The translations under genes were made by a program, and so were the position numbers. Of a stretch of 64,000 nt of DNA, positions 7,722-17,128 are shown piece after piece. The stretch's first letter is position 1, and each line of letters begins with the position of its first letter. Below the pieces are notes generated by a model. The model worked only from the letters and a program-made list of their open reading frames with translations, was not told the DNA's origin and made no database searches. This stretch comes from JBGAJN01 sp044224905 (GTDB taxonomy: Bacteria; Verrucomicrobiota; Verrucomicrobiia; Limisphaerales; JBGAJN01): the NCBI GenBank assembly GCA_044224905.1, contig JBGAJN010000004.1:186001-250000 (forward strand), written 5' to 3'.

Positions 7722-10385
7722 TTATGGGGCAGGCTCGGCGGGCGGTTGGGCGTCGCCGCCGTTGGGCTCGTCGGCTTTTTCTTCACTGATGACGGGAGCG
7801 ATGCCTTGCAGCTTGTCGCCTTCGGTGAGGTTCACGAGTTTCACGCCCTGCGTGTTGCGGCCGGCTTCGCGGATGCCTTGCACGGGGATGCGGACCATCT
7901 GCCCACCGATGGTGATGAGCATGATCTCGTCGGCGTCCTTCACGGTAAGCGCGCCCACCACGCCGCCGGTTTTATCGCCGGTCTTCATGGTGATGATGCC
8001 TTTGCCGCCGCGGGATTGGACGCGGTATTCGCCAAAGTCGGTGCGCTTGCCGATGCCGTTCTCACCGGCCACGAGGAGCGTGGCATCGGGCACAACAACG
8101 GCAGCTGCGACGACGGCGTCAGTTTTCTCCAAGGAGATGCCGCGCACACCGCCAGCGGGACGGCCCATGCTGCGGACGTCTTCTTCGCTGAAGCGAATGC
8201 TCATGCCCTCGTGGGTGATGAGGACGACTTCATTGTTACCCGTGGTGAGTTTCACGTCGATCAAGGTGTCGCCCTGTTCGATGCCAATGGCGATGATGCC
8301 GCCCTTGCGGACGTTGGCGAATTCCTCGAGCGCGGTCTTCTTCACGGTGCCGAGGCGCGTGGCGAAGAAGACGTGGCCGGGTTGCTTCCAGGTTTCGTCC
8401 TCACGGTTGGAACCGTTCTTGGACTGCACGCGGATGAGCGCGGCAATCTTCTCGTCGGCTTTCAATTCAAGCAGATTCGCGATGCTGCGGCCCTTGGCGG
8501 CGCGGCCCATGTCGGGAATCTCGTGCACGCGCTCGACGTAGACGCGACCAGTGTTCGTGAAGAACATCAGATAGTCGTGCGTGCTCGCGGTGAAGAGATG
8601 CTCGATGAAATCATTCTCCTCAGGCGTTTCGCCTTCGCGCGTGGTCATGCCGATGACGCCCTTGCCACCGCGACGTTGTGCGCGGTAGGAGCTGACATTG
8701 GTGCGCTTGATGAGCCCGCTGTGCGTGAGGGTGATGATCACGCCTTCGTTGGCGATCAAGTCCTCGATAGCGATCTCGCCTTCGTCGGGCTTGAGATCGG
8801 TCAGGCGCGGCGTGGCGTACTTTTCTTTGATCACGCGCAGCTCGGCTTTGATAATTTCGAGGACGCGGGATTCCTTCGCAAGAATGTCGAGGAGGTCCTT
8901 GATCTTCTCGATCAGCGCGGCGTATTCGGCGCGGACCTTGTCGATTTCCAAACCGGTCAACTGGTAGAGGCGCAGGTCGAGGATGGCGTTGGCCTGGGCT
9001 TCGCTGAAGGAGTAGATGCCGTTGGTGATGCGCGCTTCGCTGCGGATAAGAATGCCGAGGCGTTCCACTTGCTGACGGGTGAAGTCGAAGGCAAGCAACT
9101 TGATCTTCGCTTCTTCACGGTTGGCGGAACTGCGGATGATGCGGATGAACTCGTCGAGGTTCGAGAGCGCGATGATGAAGCCCTCGAGGGTTTCGGCGCG
9201 TTCTTCGGCCTTGCGCAGTTCGAAGCGCGTGCGGCGGATGACGACTTCGCGGCGATGCTCAATGTAGCAATTGATCATCTCCTTCAAGTTGAGCGTCTTC
9301 GGCCGGCCGTGATCGATGGCGAGGGAATTGACCGCGAAACTGCTCTCCAGCGCGGTGTGCTGGTAGAGATTGTTGATGACGACCTTCGGGAGGGCGTCGC
9401 GCTTCAGTTCGATGACGACGCGGGTGTTCTCGTCGGACTCGTCACGAATGGCGGTGATGTCAGTGATGATTTTCTCGTTCACCAGCTCGGCGATGCGCTC
9501 GACGAGCGTCGCGCGATTCACGTTGTAGGGAATCTCGGTGATGACGAGCTGCTCGCGATTGCCCTTCATTTCCTCCACGCCGACCTTGCCGCGAACTTTC
9601 ACGCTGCCGCGGCCGGTGTTGAAGTATTGCTTGATGGGTTCGAGACCGCAGACGGTGCAACCAGTCGGGAAGTCCGGGCCCTTGATGAACTTCATCAACT
9701 CGGCAATCGAGATATCCGGATTGTCCACCTGAGCGCAAATGCCATCGACGACTTCGCCGAGGTTGTGCGGGGGCATGTTCGTAGCCATGCCGACGGCGAT
9801 ACCGGTGCCGCCATTGACGATGAGGTTCGGAAACGCGGCCGGAAAGACGGTCGGCTCGGTGCGGGTTTCGTCGTAGTTGGGGACGAAGTTCACCGTGTCC
9901 TTGTCCATGTCCTCCATCAGCGCGGCGCCGAGGTGCGTCATACGCGCTTCGGTGTAACGCATGGCAGCGGGCGGATCGCCTTCGACAGAGCCGAAGTTCC
10001 CCTGCCCGTCCACGAGGCGTTCGCGCATCGCCCAAGGCTGAGCCATGTGCACGAGCGTCGGGTAGATCACCGCTTCACCGTGCGGATGGTAGTTACCGCT
10101 GGTGTCGCCGCAGATCTTGGCACACTTACGATGCTGGCGGTTGGGAAACAGCGAGAGATCGTGCATTGCATAGAGAATGCGGCGCTGCGAGGGCTTCAGA
10201 CCGTCGCGCGCATCGGGAAGCGCGCGCGAAATGATGACCGACATCGAGTAGTCGAGGAACGAGTTCTTGATCTCGTCGGCGACATTGATCTTGGCGAGTT
10301 TCTCATTGGCCGCGAACAACGGGGTCGTGTTCACGGGCAACTGACTGGGGTCTTTCGGATTCTTCGGATCGTTGGAGTCGGGCAT
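7722..10385 (-). CDS. gyrA: DNA gyrase subunit A
   Basis: This 887-residue protein is the breakage-reunion subunit of the type II topoisomerase that introduces negative supercoils. The catalytic tyrosine is Tyr144 in AAMRYTEARM. The winged-helix, tower and coiled-coil regions are followed by the C-terminal beta-pinwheel from about residue 540, and a short acidic/proline-rich tail ends the protein. The quinolone-resistance-determining segment reads HPHGEAVIYPT, so the E. coli Ser83 and Asp87 positions are Ala105 and Pro109. It lies 12 bases downstream of gyrB in the same orientation and they are probably co-transcribed. Its stop is followed by a strong terminator. Confidence 0.98.
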   Translation of the reverse strand: MPDSNDPKNPKDPSQLPVNTTPLFAANEKLAKINVADEIKNSFLDYSMSVIISRALPDARDGLKPSQRRILYAMHDLSLFPNRQHRKCAKICGDTSGNYHPHGEAVIYPTLVHMAQPWAMRERLVDGQGNFGSVEGDPPAAMRYTEARMTHLGAALMEDMDKDTVNFVPNYDETRTEPTVFPAAFPNLIVNGGTGIAVGMATNMPPHNLGEVVDGICAQVDNPDISIAELMKFIKGPDFPTGCTVCGLEPIKQYFNTGRGSVKVRGKVGVEEMKGNREQLVITEIPYNVNRATLVERIAELVNEKIITDITAIRDESDENTRVVIELKRDALPKVVINNLYQHTALESSFAVNSLAIDHGRPKTLNLKEMINCYIEHRREVVIRRTRFELRKAEERAETLEGFIIALSNLDEFIRIIRSSANREEAKIKLLAFDFTRQQVERLGILIRSEARITNGIYSFSEAQANAILDLRLYQLTGLEIDKVRAEYAALIEKIKDLLDILAKESRVLEIIKAELRVIKEKYATPRLTDLKPDEGEIAIEDLIANEGVIITLTHSGLIKRTNVSSYRAQRRGGKGVIGMTTREGETPEENDFIEHLFTASTHDYLMFFTNTGRVYVERVHEIPDMGRAAKGRSIANLLELKADEKIAALIRVQSKNGSNREDETWKQPGHVFFATRLGTVKKTALEEFANVRKGGIIAIGIEQGDTLIDVKLTTGNNEVVLITHEGMSIRFSEEDVRSMGRPAGGVRGISLEKTDAVVAAAVVVPDATLLVAGENGIGKRTDFGEYRVQSRGGKGIITMKTGDKTGGVVGALTVKDADEIMLITIGGQMVRIPVQGIREAGRNTQGVKLVNLTEGDKLQGIAPVISEEKADEPNGGDAQPPAEPAP

Positions 10386-10397
10386 ACGGGGCAGAAA

Positions 10398-12932
10398 TCA
10401 AATGTCGAGATTGCGAACGTTAAGGGCGTTGTCTTCGATGAATTGCCGGCGCGGCTCAACTTCTTCGCCCATCAAGCGAGTGAACATCTCCTCGGCCTCG
10501 ACGGCGTCGGTCAGATCGATCTTGAGCAGCTTGCGCTTATCGGGATTCATCGTGGTCTCGAAGAGTTCCTTGGCGTTCATTTCACCCAGACCTTTGAAGC
10601 GCTTGATCTGGATGCCGCGCTTACCGACTTCCTTGATGGCGGCGAGGATTTCCGGAATGGCGAACAGCGGGCGAATCTGGGACTTGTCACCGTCGCCTTC
10701 GATCAATTCGAAGAGCGGCTTGTCCTGCGCGGCGTAGTGTTCAACCGCGAGACCTTTCTTTGAAAGCTTGCCCAACAGTTCCGCGATCGCCTTGCTCTCG
10801 TGCAGGTCAACGTGCGACGCACGGCGGGTGTGGCCACTCTTCACTTTCTCAATGATCTCGGTCTCGGTTTCGACGCCGAACAGTTTGAGATCAGGATTCT
10901 CGCGGCCAAACTTGGCGAATTCCTCGTCGCTGACGAAGTAGTGCACTTGCTCGTTATTGCCATCGCGGACTTTCACGAGGCGCTTGGGAAGCTCTTGCGT
11001 TTTCGCATCACGACGATCCACGTAGTCAGCAAAATCACCACCGTGGCGACGGATGGCATTGGCGTACTTGTCGAGAGATTCCAAGAGTTCGAGAATTTCC
11101 TCGAGCTGCTTGTCGGAAAGCTCCTTGCCGTCGGAAATGTTGCGGAGACGCACTTCTTCCGTGCCGAGTTGGATCAGGATCTTGTTGAGCTGCGCGTCGT
11201 CATCGACGTACTCCACGCGCTTCTTGCGGGAAATCTGGTAGAGCGGCGGTTGCGCGATGTAGACGTAGCCGTCTTTCACGAGCTTGGTCATCTGCCGGTA
11301 GAAGAACGTGAGCAGCAACGTGCGGATGTGCGATCCGTCCACGTCAGCGTCCGTCATGATGATGATCTTGTGGTAACGCAGCTTCTCGATGTTGAAAGCG
11401 CCTTCACCCTCACCGTCACCGATGCCGGTGCCGATGGCGGTGATCATGGTGCGGATTTCATTGTTCTGAAGCACCTTGTCGAGCCGCGCTTTCTCCACAT
11501 TGATGAGCTTACCTCGGATCGGCAAGATTGCCTGAAACTTACGATCACGGCCCTGCTTGGCAGAGCCACCGGCCGAGTCACCTTCGACGATGTAGAGCTC
11601 AGTATTCGCCGGATCGCGATCGGAACAGTCAGCAAGTTTTCCGGGCAACCCACCACCGGTGAGGGCACTTTTGCGGACGGCTTCGCGGGCTTTGCGCGCC
11701 GCTTCACGGGCTCGGGCGGCGTTGAGCCCCTTGTCCATGATTTTCTTCGCGACGCTGGGGTTCCCGTCGAAGTAGCTCATCAAGCCCTCGTACGAAACGG
11801 AACCCACGACGCTTTCCACTTCGGGGGAGAGCAATTTCACCTTCGTCTGTGATTCAAACTTGGGATCGCTGTGCTTCACCGAAATCACGGCGGTAAGACC
11901 TTCACGAACGTCATCACCAGTGATCTGCGGGTCTTTTTCTTTCAGCAATTCATTCGACTTCGCATACTGATTGATCGCGCGAGTGAGCGCGCTGCGGAAG
12001 CCAGACAAATGCGTACCGCCGTCGGGATTGTGGATCGTATTCGTGTAACAAAGAACCTGATCGTTGTAGCTGTCGTTGTATTGCAGCACGATCTCGCAAT
12101 GAACTTCGATGTCTTTGTCGTCGTTCTTAAGTTTGGTTTCCTTACGGAAGGAAATCGGCTTCGGATGAAGGGGCTCTTTGCTCTTGTTGAGCTGCTTAAC
12201 GAACTCTTCGACGCCGTCCTTGTAGTAATAGGTTTCCAGCTTGGCGTCAGCCTGACGCTCGTCGAGGAACGTAATCTCAAGACCGGAGTTGAGAAACGCG
12301 AGTTCGCGCAGACGCTGCGTGATGCGCTCGGATTTAAATTCGGTCGTCTCGCGGAAAATTTCCGCGTCCGGTTTGAAAGTGATCAGCGTGCCGGTGCCCT
12401 TGGCTTTACCGATGACTTCCAGCTTCTTCATCGTCTTGCCGCGCTCGAATTCCATGTGATGGACGGAGCCATTGCGAGAGACTTCCACTTCGAACCATTC
12501 CGAAACCGCGTTAACGCACTTCGCGCCGACGCCGTGGGTACCGCCTGAGAACTTGTAGCCCCCCTGGCCGTACTTGCCGCCGGAGTGGAGTGTGGTGAGC
12601 ACCATTTCAACGCCGGGAATGTTGTACTGCGGGTGGATGTCGACAGGAATGCCGCGACCATTGTCGCGAATGGAAATGGAGCCGTCCATGTGGATGACCA
12701 CATCGATATGATCGCAATGCCCAGCGAGATGTTCGTCGACGGAATTGTCGAGCACTTCGGAAACGCAATGATGCAAGGCGCGCTCGTCAGTGCCGCCGAT
12801 ATACATACCCGGCTTCTTCCGAACAGCTTCGAGGCCCTCGAGTTTGCCGAGTTTAGAAGCGTCGTAACTCTCGATTTTTTCGGGTTCGGTGGGTTTAATT
12901 TCGTCGTCCATCAACTCGGATTCTTTGGGCAT
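10398..12932 (-). CDS. gyrB: DNA gyrase subunit B
   Basis: This 844-residue ATPase subunit of gyrase has an N-terminal GHKL ATP-binding domain (LEAVRKKPGMYIGG near residue 35 and a GRGIPV motif), a transducer domain, and a TOPRIM domain with EGDSAGGSAKQGRDR followed by the DADVDGSHI metal-binding motif. The C-terminal region ends with the usual GLGEMNAKELFETTM motif. It is slightly longer than the E. coli enzyme because of an insertion in the second half and an acidic N-terminal extension. The ATG at 12932 is preceded by a plausible promoter about 50 bases upstream. It leads the gyrB-gyrA pair. Confidence 0.98.
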   Translation of the reverse strand: MPKESELMDDEIKPTEPEKIESYDASKLGKLEGLEAVRKKPGMYIGGTDERALHHCVSEVLDNSVDEHLAGHCDHIDVVIHMDGSISIRDNGRGIPVDIHPQYNIPGVEMVLTTLHSGGKYGQGGYKFSGGTHGVGAKCVNAVSEWFEVEVSRNGSVHHMEFERGKTMKKLEVIGKAKGTGTLITFKPDAEIFRETTEFKSERITQRLRELAFLNSGLEITFLDERQADAKLETYYYKDGVEEFVKQLNKSKEPLHPKPISFRKETKLKNDDKDIEVHCEIVLQYNDSYNDQVLCYTNTIHNPDGGTHLSGFRSALTRAINQYAKSNELLKEKDPQITGDDVREGLTAVISVKHSDPKFESQTKVKLLSPEVESVVGSVSYEGLMSYFDGNPSVAKKIMDKGLNAARAREAARKAREAVRKSALTGGGLPGKLADCSDRDPANTELYIVEGDSAGGSAKQGRDRKFQAILPIRGKLINVEKARLDKVLQNNEIRTMITAIGTGIGDGEGEGAFNIEKLRYHKIIIMTDADVDGSHIRTLLLTFFYRQMTKLVKDGYVYIAQPPLYQISRKKRVEYVDDDAQLNKILIQLGTEEVRLRNISDGKELSDKQLEEILELLESLDKYANAIRRHGGDFADYVDRRDAKTQELPKRLVKVRDGNNEQVHYFVSDEEFAKFGRENPDLKLFGVETETEIIEKVKSGHTRRASHVDLHESKAIAELLGKLSKKGLAVEHYAAQDKPLFELIEGDGDKSQIRPLFAIPEILAAIKEVGKRGIQIKRFKGLGEMNAKELFETTMNPDKRKLLKIDLTDAVEAEEMFTRLMGEEVEPRRQFIEDNALNVRNLDI

Positions 12933-12981
12933 AATTGTCTCTCAGAGCCGCCAGATTTTGGTGCCCCAAAAGTGTGACAGA

Positions 12982-13010
12982 ATGTTAAAAAATGCTGACA
13001 ATGAACACAA
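12982..13010 (-). promoter_or_regulatory. Candidate gyrB promoter
   Basis: On the minus strand TTGTGT (13010-13005) is followed after 17 bases by TAACAT (12987-12982), a sigma70-like pair matching the consensus at about 3/6 and 4/6. It ends about 50 bases before the gyrB start. The region 12933-13167 has no other supported feature. Confidence 0.3.
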
Positions 13011-13167
13011 CGTTTATTTCAACGGAAAACCGGAAATAAACACCATTAGTTGTGGACCGCCAACGAAGGGACTAGAAGCTATTGCGTTTCTCGCGAATGC
13101 GAAGCGGCTGGTTTTCGGGGAACGATGCCTCGGTTGAAGGAACGCCGAGAACCTGTCGAACGGAGAA

Positions 13168-13641
13168 TTAGTTCTTGGGAGAGGGAGCGGTCAAAACCAC
13201 GATCCATGCATTGCCATCTTTGGCGTCGCCGCCAAGCACCAAAGACTCCGTAGCACTGATAGTTTGGCGCTTGCGCACCATAAATTTGCCCTCGCCGAAA
13301 AGTTTCGCCTCGATGTTGGATTTGCCGTAATTGGTGATCTCAACCTCGCACTTCGGGCTGAGTTTTAACCGCTTCGCTTTGTTCGGCAGAACTGCCGTCG
13401 AATCATGACTCACCTCGAAGTAATTCTTCCACTTGAGCACTTTCTGCAGCTTGGCAGCAAGCTTGGGATCGACTTCCTTGTAGGACGGATTGGGGGATTT
13501 TCCCTCGTTGGTTCCCCAAATCAATTGAGCTTGAACCTTCAACTCTTCTGGTTTGCTGTCAGCTAAGGCCGCAAAAGACACCCAGCAAAAGCAACTCAGG
13601 AAGATCCAATTTCGAATCGCGCGTGGCAGGCTGTAGGTCAT
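13168..13641 (-). CDS. Exported protein of unknown function in the ECF sigma operon
   Basis: This 157-residue protein has a signal peptide (about 1-28, hydrophobic core ending ...FAALA). The mature part is basic and beta-rich with no motif I recognise (for example KVLKWKNYFEVSH and a region KRLKLSPKCEVEITNYGKS). Its start overlaps the anti-sigma stop by 4 bases, so it is the last gene of a sigma / anti-sigma / exported-protein operon. It may be a sensor partner or effector of that envelope-stress-type unit, but this is inferred only from position. Confidence 0.7.
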   Translation of the reverse strand: MTYSLPRAIRNWIFLSCFCWVSFAALADSKPEELKVQAQLIWGTNEGKSPNPSYKEVDPKLAAKLQKVLKWKNYFEVSHDSTAVLPNKAKRLKLSPKCEVEITNYGKSNIEAKLFGEGKFMVRKRQTISATESLVLGGDAKDGNAWIVVLTAPSPKN

Positions 13642-14150
13642 TCCTCCCGCATGGTGGGGTCAAACTCGAAATTCGTAAACTCATTATTTTCATCGCCTTG
13701 AAGCCAGACAACAGTCATGCCTTCAGATTGCGAACGAAACACAACCGAGCTTGCTTCGGGTGACGCATTGCCAATTTCTTCCGAACCGCTGATCGCGGGA
13801 TCAATCCGACCGACAACCACCATCAACGCCAGCGCGGCGAAGCCAGCAGCAGGCGAGATATAACGCAACCACCAACGCAGCGACCCGGCTTCACGGATGA
13901 ATACCGGCTTCGCTTCGTAGCGCTCGATCTCGCGGGAAATCTTGGACCAATGGAAGGCGTGAGTCTCAGGCAGCTTGGCTTCGGGCTCATTGCCCGCCAA
14001 GGCTTGTTTCGCAGCGCGCAATGCTTCGACAACCTCGCGAGCCTCGGCGTTAGCTTGAACCACGGCGTCGACTTGGTTCTGCTCAAAAGCAGACAACTCC
14101 CCATCAACATACGCCTGCAATTTCAACATTTGACTCTCGTTCATAATCAC
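13638..14150 (-). CDS. Putative anti-sigma factor, single membrane span
   Basis: This 170-residue protein has an N-terminal cytoplasmic helical domain of the anti-sigma type (LQAYVDGELSAFEQNQVDAV near residues 11-30), one transmembrane segment near 98-115 (AAGFAALALMVVVG) and a periplasmic tail with MTVVWLQGDEN. It lacks the zinc ligands HxxxCxxC of the ZAS class. A second possible start, ATG two codons later (14144), would drop only two residues. It follows the ECF sigma gene by 13 bases and would bind and inhibit that sigma factor. The assignment rests on the context and the N-terminal helix pattern. Confidence 0.75.
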   Translation of the reverse strand: MIMNESQMLKLQAYVDGELSAFEQNQVDAVVQANAEAREVVEALRAAKQALAGNEPEAKLPETHAFHWSKISREIERYEAKPVFIREAGSLRWWLRYISPAAGFAALALMVVVGRIDPAISGSEEIGNASPEASSVVFRSQSEGMTVVWLQGDENNEFTNFEFDPTMREE

Positions 14151-14163
14151 AATTTCAATTCAA

Positions 14164-14763
14164 TCAACGTTCACGTTTCAGACTCGCCAACAAAACCGCC
14201 ATCTTCCGGCGAGCGTAAAATAGCCGGGACATCACGGTCCCGATTGAGCATTTCATTCGCTTGGCAATCTCTTTGTATTCCAAGTCTTCGAACTCATGGA
14301 GGATCAACACCGTCCGATGCTCTTCGGATAGCTGACCCAAAGCGCGGTCAATTCTCTGCCGCAACTCTGATCGTTCCAACCGCTCGGTCGGATTGATCGT
14401 TATCACCGGCATCTGGCGCTCAACACCACCAAGCTCTTCATCCAGATGCTCGATCGACTCTGTCCGCTGACGCTTGTGCTTCCGTAACTGATCCAGACAC
14501 AGATTAATTACAATCCGGGTCATCCACGTTACGAAGCTCGCTTCGCCTTGAAACTGTTTCAAGCGCTGCCAGCCCTTCACCCAAGCTTCCTGAGAAAGAT
14601 CTACCGCCTCTTCTTCGTTCCGCATCATGCTAAACGCACGCGCGTAGATCTTATCGGAGTGGCGGGCGACCAACTGCTCAAATGCCAGCATGTCGCCTCG
14701 CTGCGATGCTCGCACCAGCGCTTCGTCGGTCGCGGTCTGGTAATCAAGTTTCGCCGGCATCAA
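14164..14763 (-). CDS. RNA polymerase ECF-type sigma factor
   Basis: This 199-residue sigma70-family ECF factor has region 2 (about 20-95, including FEQLVARHSDKIYARAFSMM and AWVKGWQRLKQF, ending DQLRKHKR) and region 4 (about 137-190, LGQLSEEHRTVLILHEFE then YKEIAKRMKCSIGTVMSRLF, the helix-turn-helix). Regions 1.1 and 3 are missing, as expected for ECF proteins. It heads an operon with the putative membrane anti-sigma factor and an exported protein, a typical envelope-responsive arrangement. It lies 37 bases downstream of hisB. Confidence 0.93.
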   Translation of the reverse strand: MMPAKLDYQTATDEALVRASQRGDMLAFEQLVARHSDKIYARAFSMMRNEEEAVDLSQEAWVKGWQRLKQFQGEASFVTWMTRIVINLCLDQLRKHKRQRTESIEHLDEELGGVERQMPVITINPTERLERSELRQRIDRALGQLSEEHRTVLILHEFEDLEYKEIAKRMKCSIGTVMSRLFYARRKMAVLLASLKRER

Positions 14764-14800
14764 CTTCGACGGGAAGCCCCGAAATCATATTCAGGAGATC

Positions 14801-15463
14801 TCACAGTTTTCCCTTCGTGCTAGGAAGCTGTCCGGCAATGCGTGGATCGCGCTGACAGGCGACATCGACAGCTTTCGCAAAGGCCTTGAACAAGCCCTCG
14901 ACCACGTGATGGGGTTCTTCACCGTAAAGTAGCTCCAAATGAAGGTTGCAACGCGCCTCATTGGCGAATCCTTGAAAGAATTCCCGCGCCAAACCGAAGC
15001 GAAACGCACTGGACATGTCCTGTTTTTGTTCAGTGGCGCTGATTTTCTTGAATGAAAAGCCGTTCATGCCGCGCCAGACCAGATACGGTCGGCCGCTAAA
15101 ATCGACTACGCAGCGCGCCAAACATTCATCCATTGGGACATAAGCCTCGCCCGTGAATGGGTTACGCGGGTCAAACCCCGCTCCGTAACGACGAATCCCC
15201 TTCTTGTCCCCGAGGGCCTGCACGATAGCCTGGCCGAGGGCAATTCCACAATCTTCCACCGTATGATGGGCGTCCACGTCGAGGTCACCACGACAACGCA
15301 ACTTCAAATCCACCACTGCGTGTTTTGCGAACAACGTCAACATGTGGTCAAAAAAAGCGACGCCCGTCTTGATAGTCGATTTACCCGATCCGTCGAGGTT
15401 CAGCTCCACGGAAATGTCCGTTTCTTTGGTCGTGCGACGTAATTTGGACCGGCGGTTTATCAT
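14801..15463 (-). CDS. hisB: Imidazoleglycerol-phosphate dehydratase
   Basis: This enzyme makes imidazole-acetol phosphate in the sixth step of histidine biosynthesis. The two duplicated metal-binding motifs are visible: DAHHTVEDCGIALGQ and EEPHHVVEGLFKAF, plus FFDHML near the N-terminus. I use the ATG at 15463 (protein begins MINRRSKLRRTTKETDI), giving 220 residues. The longer open frame to 15589 would overlap the rhodanese gene and adds sequence unlike the family. It is a monofunctional HisB without the phosphatase domain. No other his gene is in the window. Confidence 0.93.
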   Translation of the reverse strand: MINRRSKLRRTTKETDISVELNLDGSGKSTIKTGVAFFDHMLTLFAKHAVVDLKLRCRGDLDVDAHHTVEDCGIALGQAIVQALGDKKGIRRYGAGFDPRNPFTGEAYVPMDECLARCVVDFSGRPYLVWRGMNGFSFKKISATEQKQDMSSAFRFGLAREFFQGFANEARCNLHLELLYGEEPHHVVEGLFKAFAKAVDVACQRDPRIAGQLPSTKGKL

Positions 15464-15549
15464 GTGCGCAGTCTTGATAGCATTCAGACTCACTAATGGC
15501 GAAGGGAAATTCACGACCGAGACCGCTGCGGACGCACTCGCGGGATAAT

Positions 15550-15876
15550 TCAATAACGAATAGCCGTGCGATCGACGTCCCGCGACCAAGCATCGATTCC
15601 GCCCGAGAGGTTGAGCAACTGTTTGAAACCGTGCTGCTCGAGAAAAGCAATTGCGTGCAAACTACGGATCCCGTGATGGCAATACACCACGACTTCCCTC
15701 CCCTGCCAGTCGGCCAGCTCAGCAACCCGGTGTGGAATTTGCCCCAACGGGATCAGCCGTGAATTGGGAAGACAAACCAGTTCATGTTCCTCGGGCTCGC
15801 GAACATCGAGAAGCATCGGCGGGCTGGACGAACTCAACCGCGCCGAAAGTTCCATAGCCGAAATCGAATCGCTCAT
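15550..15876 (-). CDS. Single-domain rhodanese-like sulfurtransferase
   Basis: This 108-residue cytoplasmic rhodanese (GlpE/PspE size) has LLDVREPEEHEL near residues 22-33 and an active-site loop CHHGIRS near residue 67, with the catalytic cysteine retained, then GGIDAWSRDVD at the C-terminus. It likely carries persulfide sulfur. It is 19 bases downstream of trxB in the same orientation, so a redox or sulfur-trafficking partnership with the thioredoxin system is plausible but inferred from position. Confidence 0.9.
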   Translation of the reverse strand: MSDSISAMELSARLSSSSPPMLLDVREPEEHELVCLPNSRLIPLGQIPHRVAELADWQGREVVVYCHHGIRSLHAIAFLEQHGFKQLLNLSGGIDAWSRDVDRTAIRY

Positions 15877-15895
15877 GGCGAACCTAATCCGACGC

Positions 15896-16825
15896 TCAAT
15901 GATTCAGGGAGCCAAGGTAACGCTCCGCATCAATCGCCGCTGCGCACCCCTGCCCCGCTGCGGTGATCGCCTGACGATAAACGTGATCGGAACAATCGCC
16001 CGCCACAAAAACACCCGTAACATTCGTCTGTGTTCCCTCCTTCGGAATCACATAGCCGTTTTCGTCCATGTCGATGGTGCCCTTAAAAAGGTCGGTGTTC
16101 GGTACGTGGCCGATCGCAACAAACACGCCGGCGCAATCCACGGTGGACTCAGCGCCTGTTTTCAAATTCTTTAACTTCACCCCGGTGACCTTGTCCTGCT
16201 TCACGTCGAGAACGTCCGTCACCACGGAATCCCAAATCGGTTTGATCTTCGGATTCGCCAACGCGCGTTCCGCCATGACCTTCGACGCACGCAAGGAATC
16301 GCGACGATGCACGAGATAAACGACCGACGCGAAGCGCGTCAGATACGTTGCTTCTTCACACGCAGAATCGCCCCCGCCGACGACGACAAGCGGTTGGTTG
16401 CGGAACATCGGTAACGCGCCGTCGCACGTCGCGCAGTACGTTACGCCTTTCTTCTCCAACAAGTCCTCGCTCTTGAGTCCGAGATGGCGATGACCGGCGC
16501 CCGTCGCAATGATCACCGTCGCTGCCGTGATTGTTTCGCCGTCCACCGTCAGCTTGAACGGACGTTGTGAAAAGTCCACCGACTCGACGGTGCCAAACTG
16601 GATGCGCGCACCGAAACGCTCAGCCTGCTTTTGAATCCGCGTCATCAATTCGAAACCGTCGACGCCTTCGGGGAAGCCCGGAAAATTCTCGACGATGCTG
16701 GTCGTGGTCAGGAGACCGCCCGGCATCGTTCCGGTGAGAACCAAAGGGGAAAGGTTCGCGCGAGCCGTGTAGAGAGCCGCCGTGAGTCCCGCGCAACCAG
16801 TGCCGATAATTACAACTTTTTCCAT
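15896..16825 (-). CDS. trxB: Thioredoxin reductase
   Basis: This 309-residue FAD/NADPH enzyme reduces thioredoxin. It has an N-terminal FAD-binding GxGxAG-type motif (IIGTGCAGLTAALY), the redox-active CATC at residues 131-134 (CATCDGALP), an NADPH site VVVGGGDSACEEA, and a second FAD motif (GVFVAGDCSD) near the C-terminus. The length is normal for bacterial TrxB. It heads a probable unit with the rhodanese and perhaps hisB. Confidence 0.96.
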   Translation of the reverse strand: MEKVVIIGTGCAGLTAALYTARANLSPLVLTGTMPGGLLTTTSIVENFPGFPEGVDGFELMTRIQKQAERFGARIQFGTVESVDFSQRPFKLTVDGETITAATVIIATGAGHRHLGLKSEDLLEKKGVTYCATCDGALPMFRNQPLVVVGGGDSACEEATYLTRFASVVYLVHRRDSLRASKVMAERALANPKIKPIWDSVVTDVLDVKQDKVTGVKLKNLKTGAESTVDCAGVFVAIGHVPNTDLFKGTIDMDENGYVIPKEGTQTNVTGVFVAGDCSDHVYRQAITAAGQGCAAAIDAERYLGSLNH

Positions 16826-16948
16826 AAGATAGAGGCGAAGAAACTAGTTTTGCCGGAACCGCTTGGCAAGCGTTGGCGAGAAGTTTGTCAGCGTCACAAT
16901 TGCCCAGCGAATAACAATCTGCCTCCAGCCAACCGTCGGAGACTATTC

Positions 16949-17104
16949 CTAGTTTACCTTACGCTCGCGATACCACGCGATGACGAACGCAATGACAAAC
17001 ACACCGGACAGCCATTTCCAAAGGAATAGGCCCGAGACACCGGCCACGGCAAGCAGCGCGCACAAACACGTAAGCGTTAAAAACACCAGGGACCAGCAAA
17101 GCAT
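16949..17104 (-). CDS. Small hydrophobic membrane protein, DUF1328-like
   Basis: A 51-residue open frame starts with ATG at 17104 and ends with TAG at 16949-16951. The peptide begins MLCWSLVFLTLTCLCALL and has two hydrophobic stretches (about 3-26 and 31-45) and a basic tail RERKVN. The MLxWxLxFL opening, GxxG and total length resemble the small DUF1328 (YtjA-like) membrane proteins. No strong ribosome site is seen. It is too short for certainty. Confidence 0.5.
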   Translation of the reverse strand: MLCWSLVFLTLTCLCALLAVAGVSGLFLWKWLSGVFVIAFVIAWYRERKVN

Positions 17105-17128
17105 TGGCGTCTTGGTTTTCAGGATCGC

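Noticed and set aside
7221..10763. A 1180-residue open frame antisense to gyrA/gyrB
   Set aside because: It mirrors gyrA on the other strand; GC-rich codon bias at third positions produces such open shadows. The residue composition is unlike a real protein and gyrA is certain.
15464..15589. An N-terminal extension of hisB to 15589
   Set aside because: It would overlap the rhodanese stop and adds sequence outside the family.
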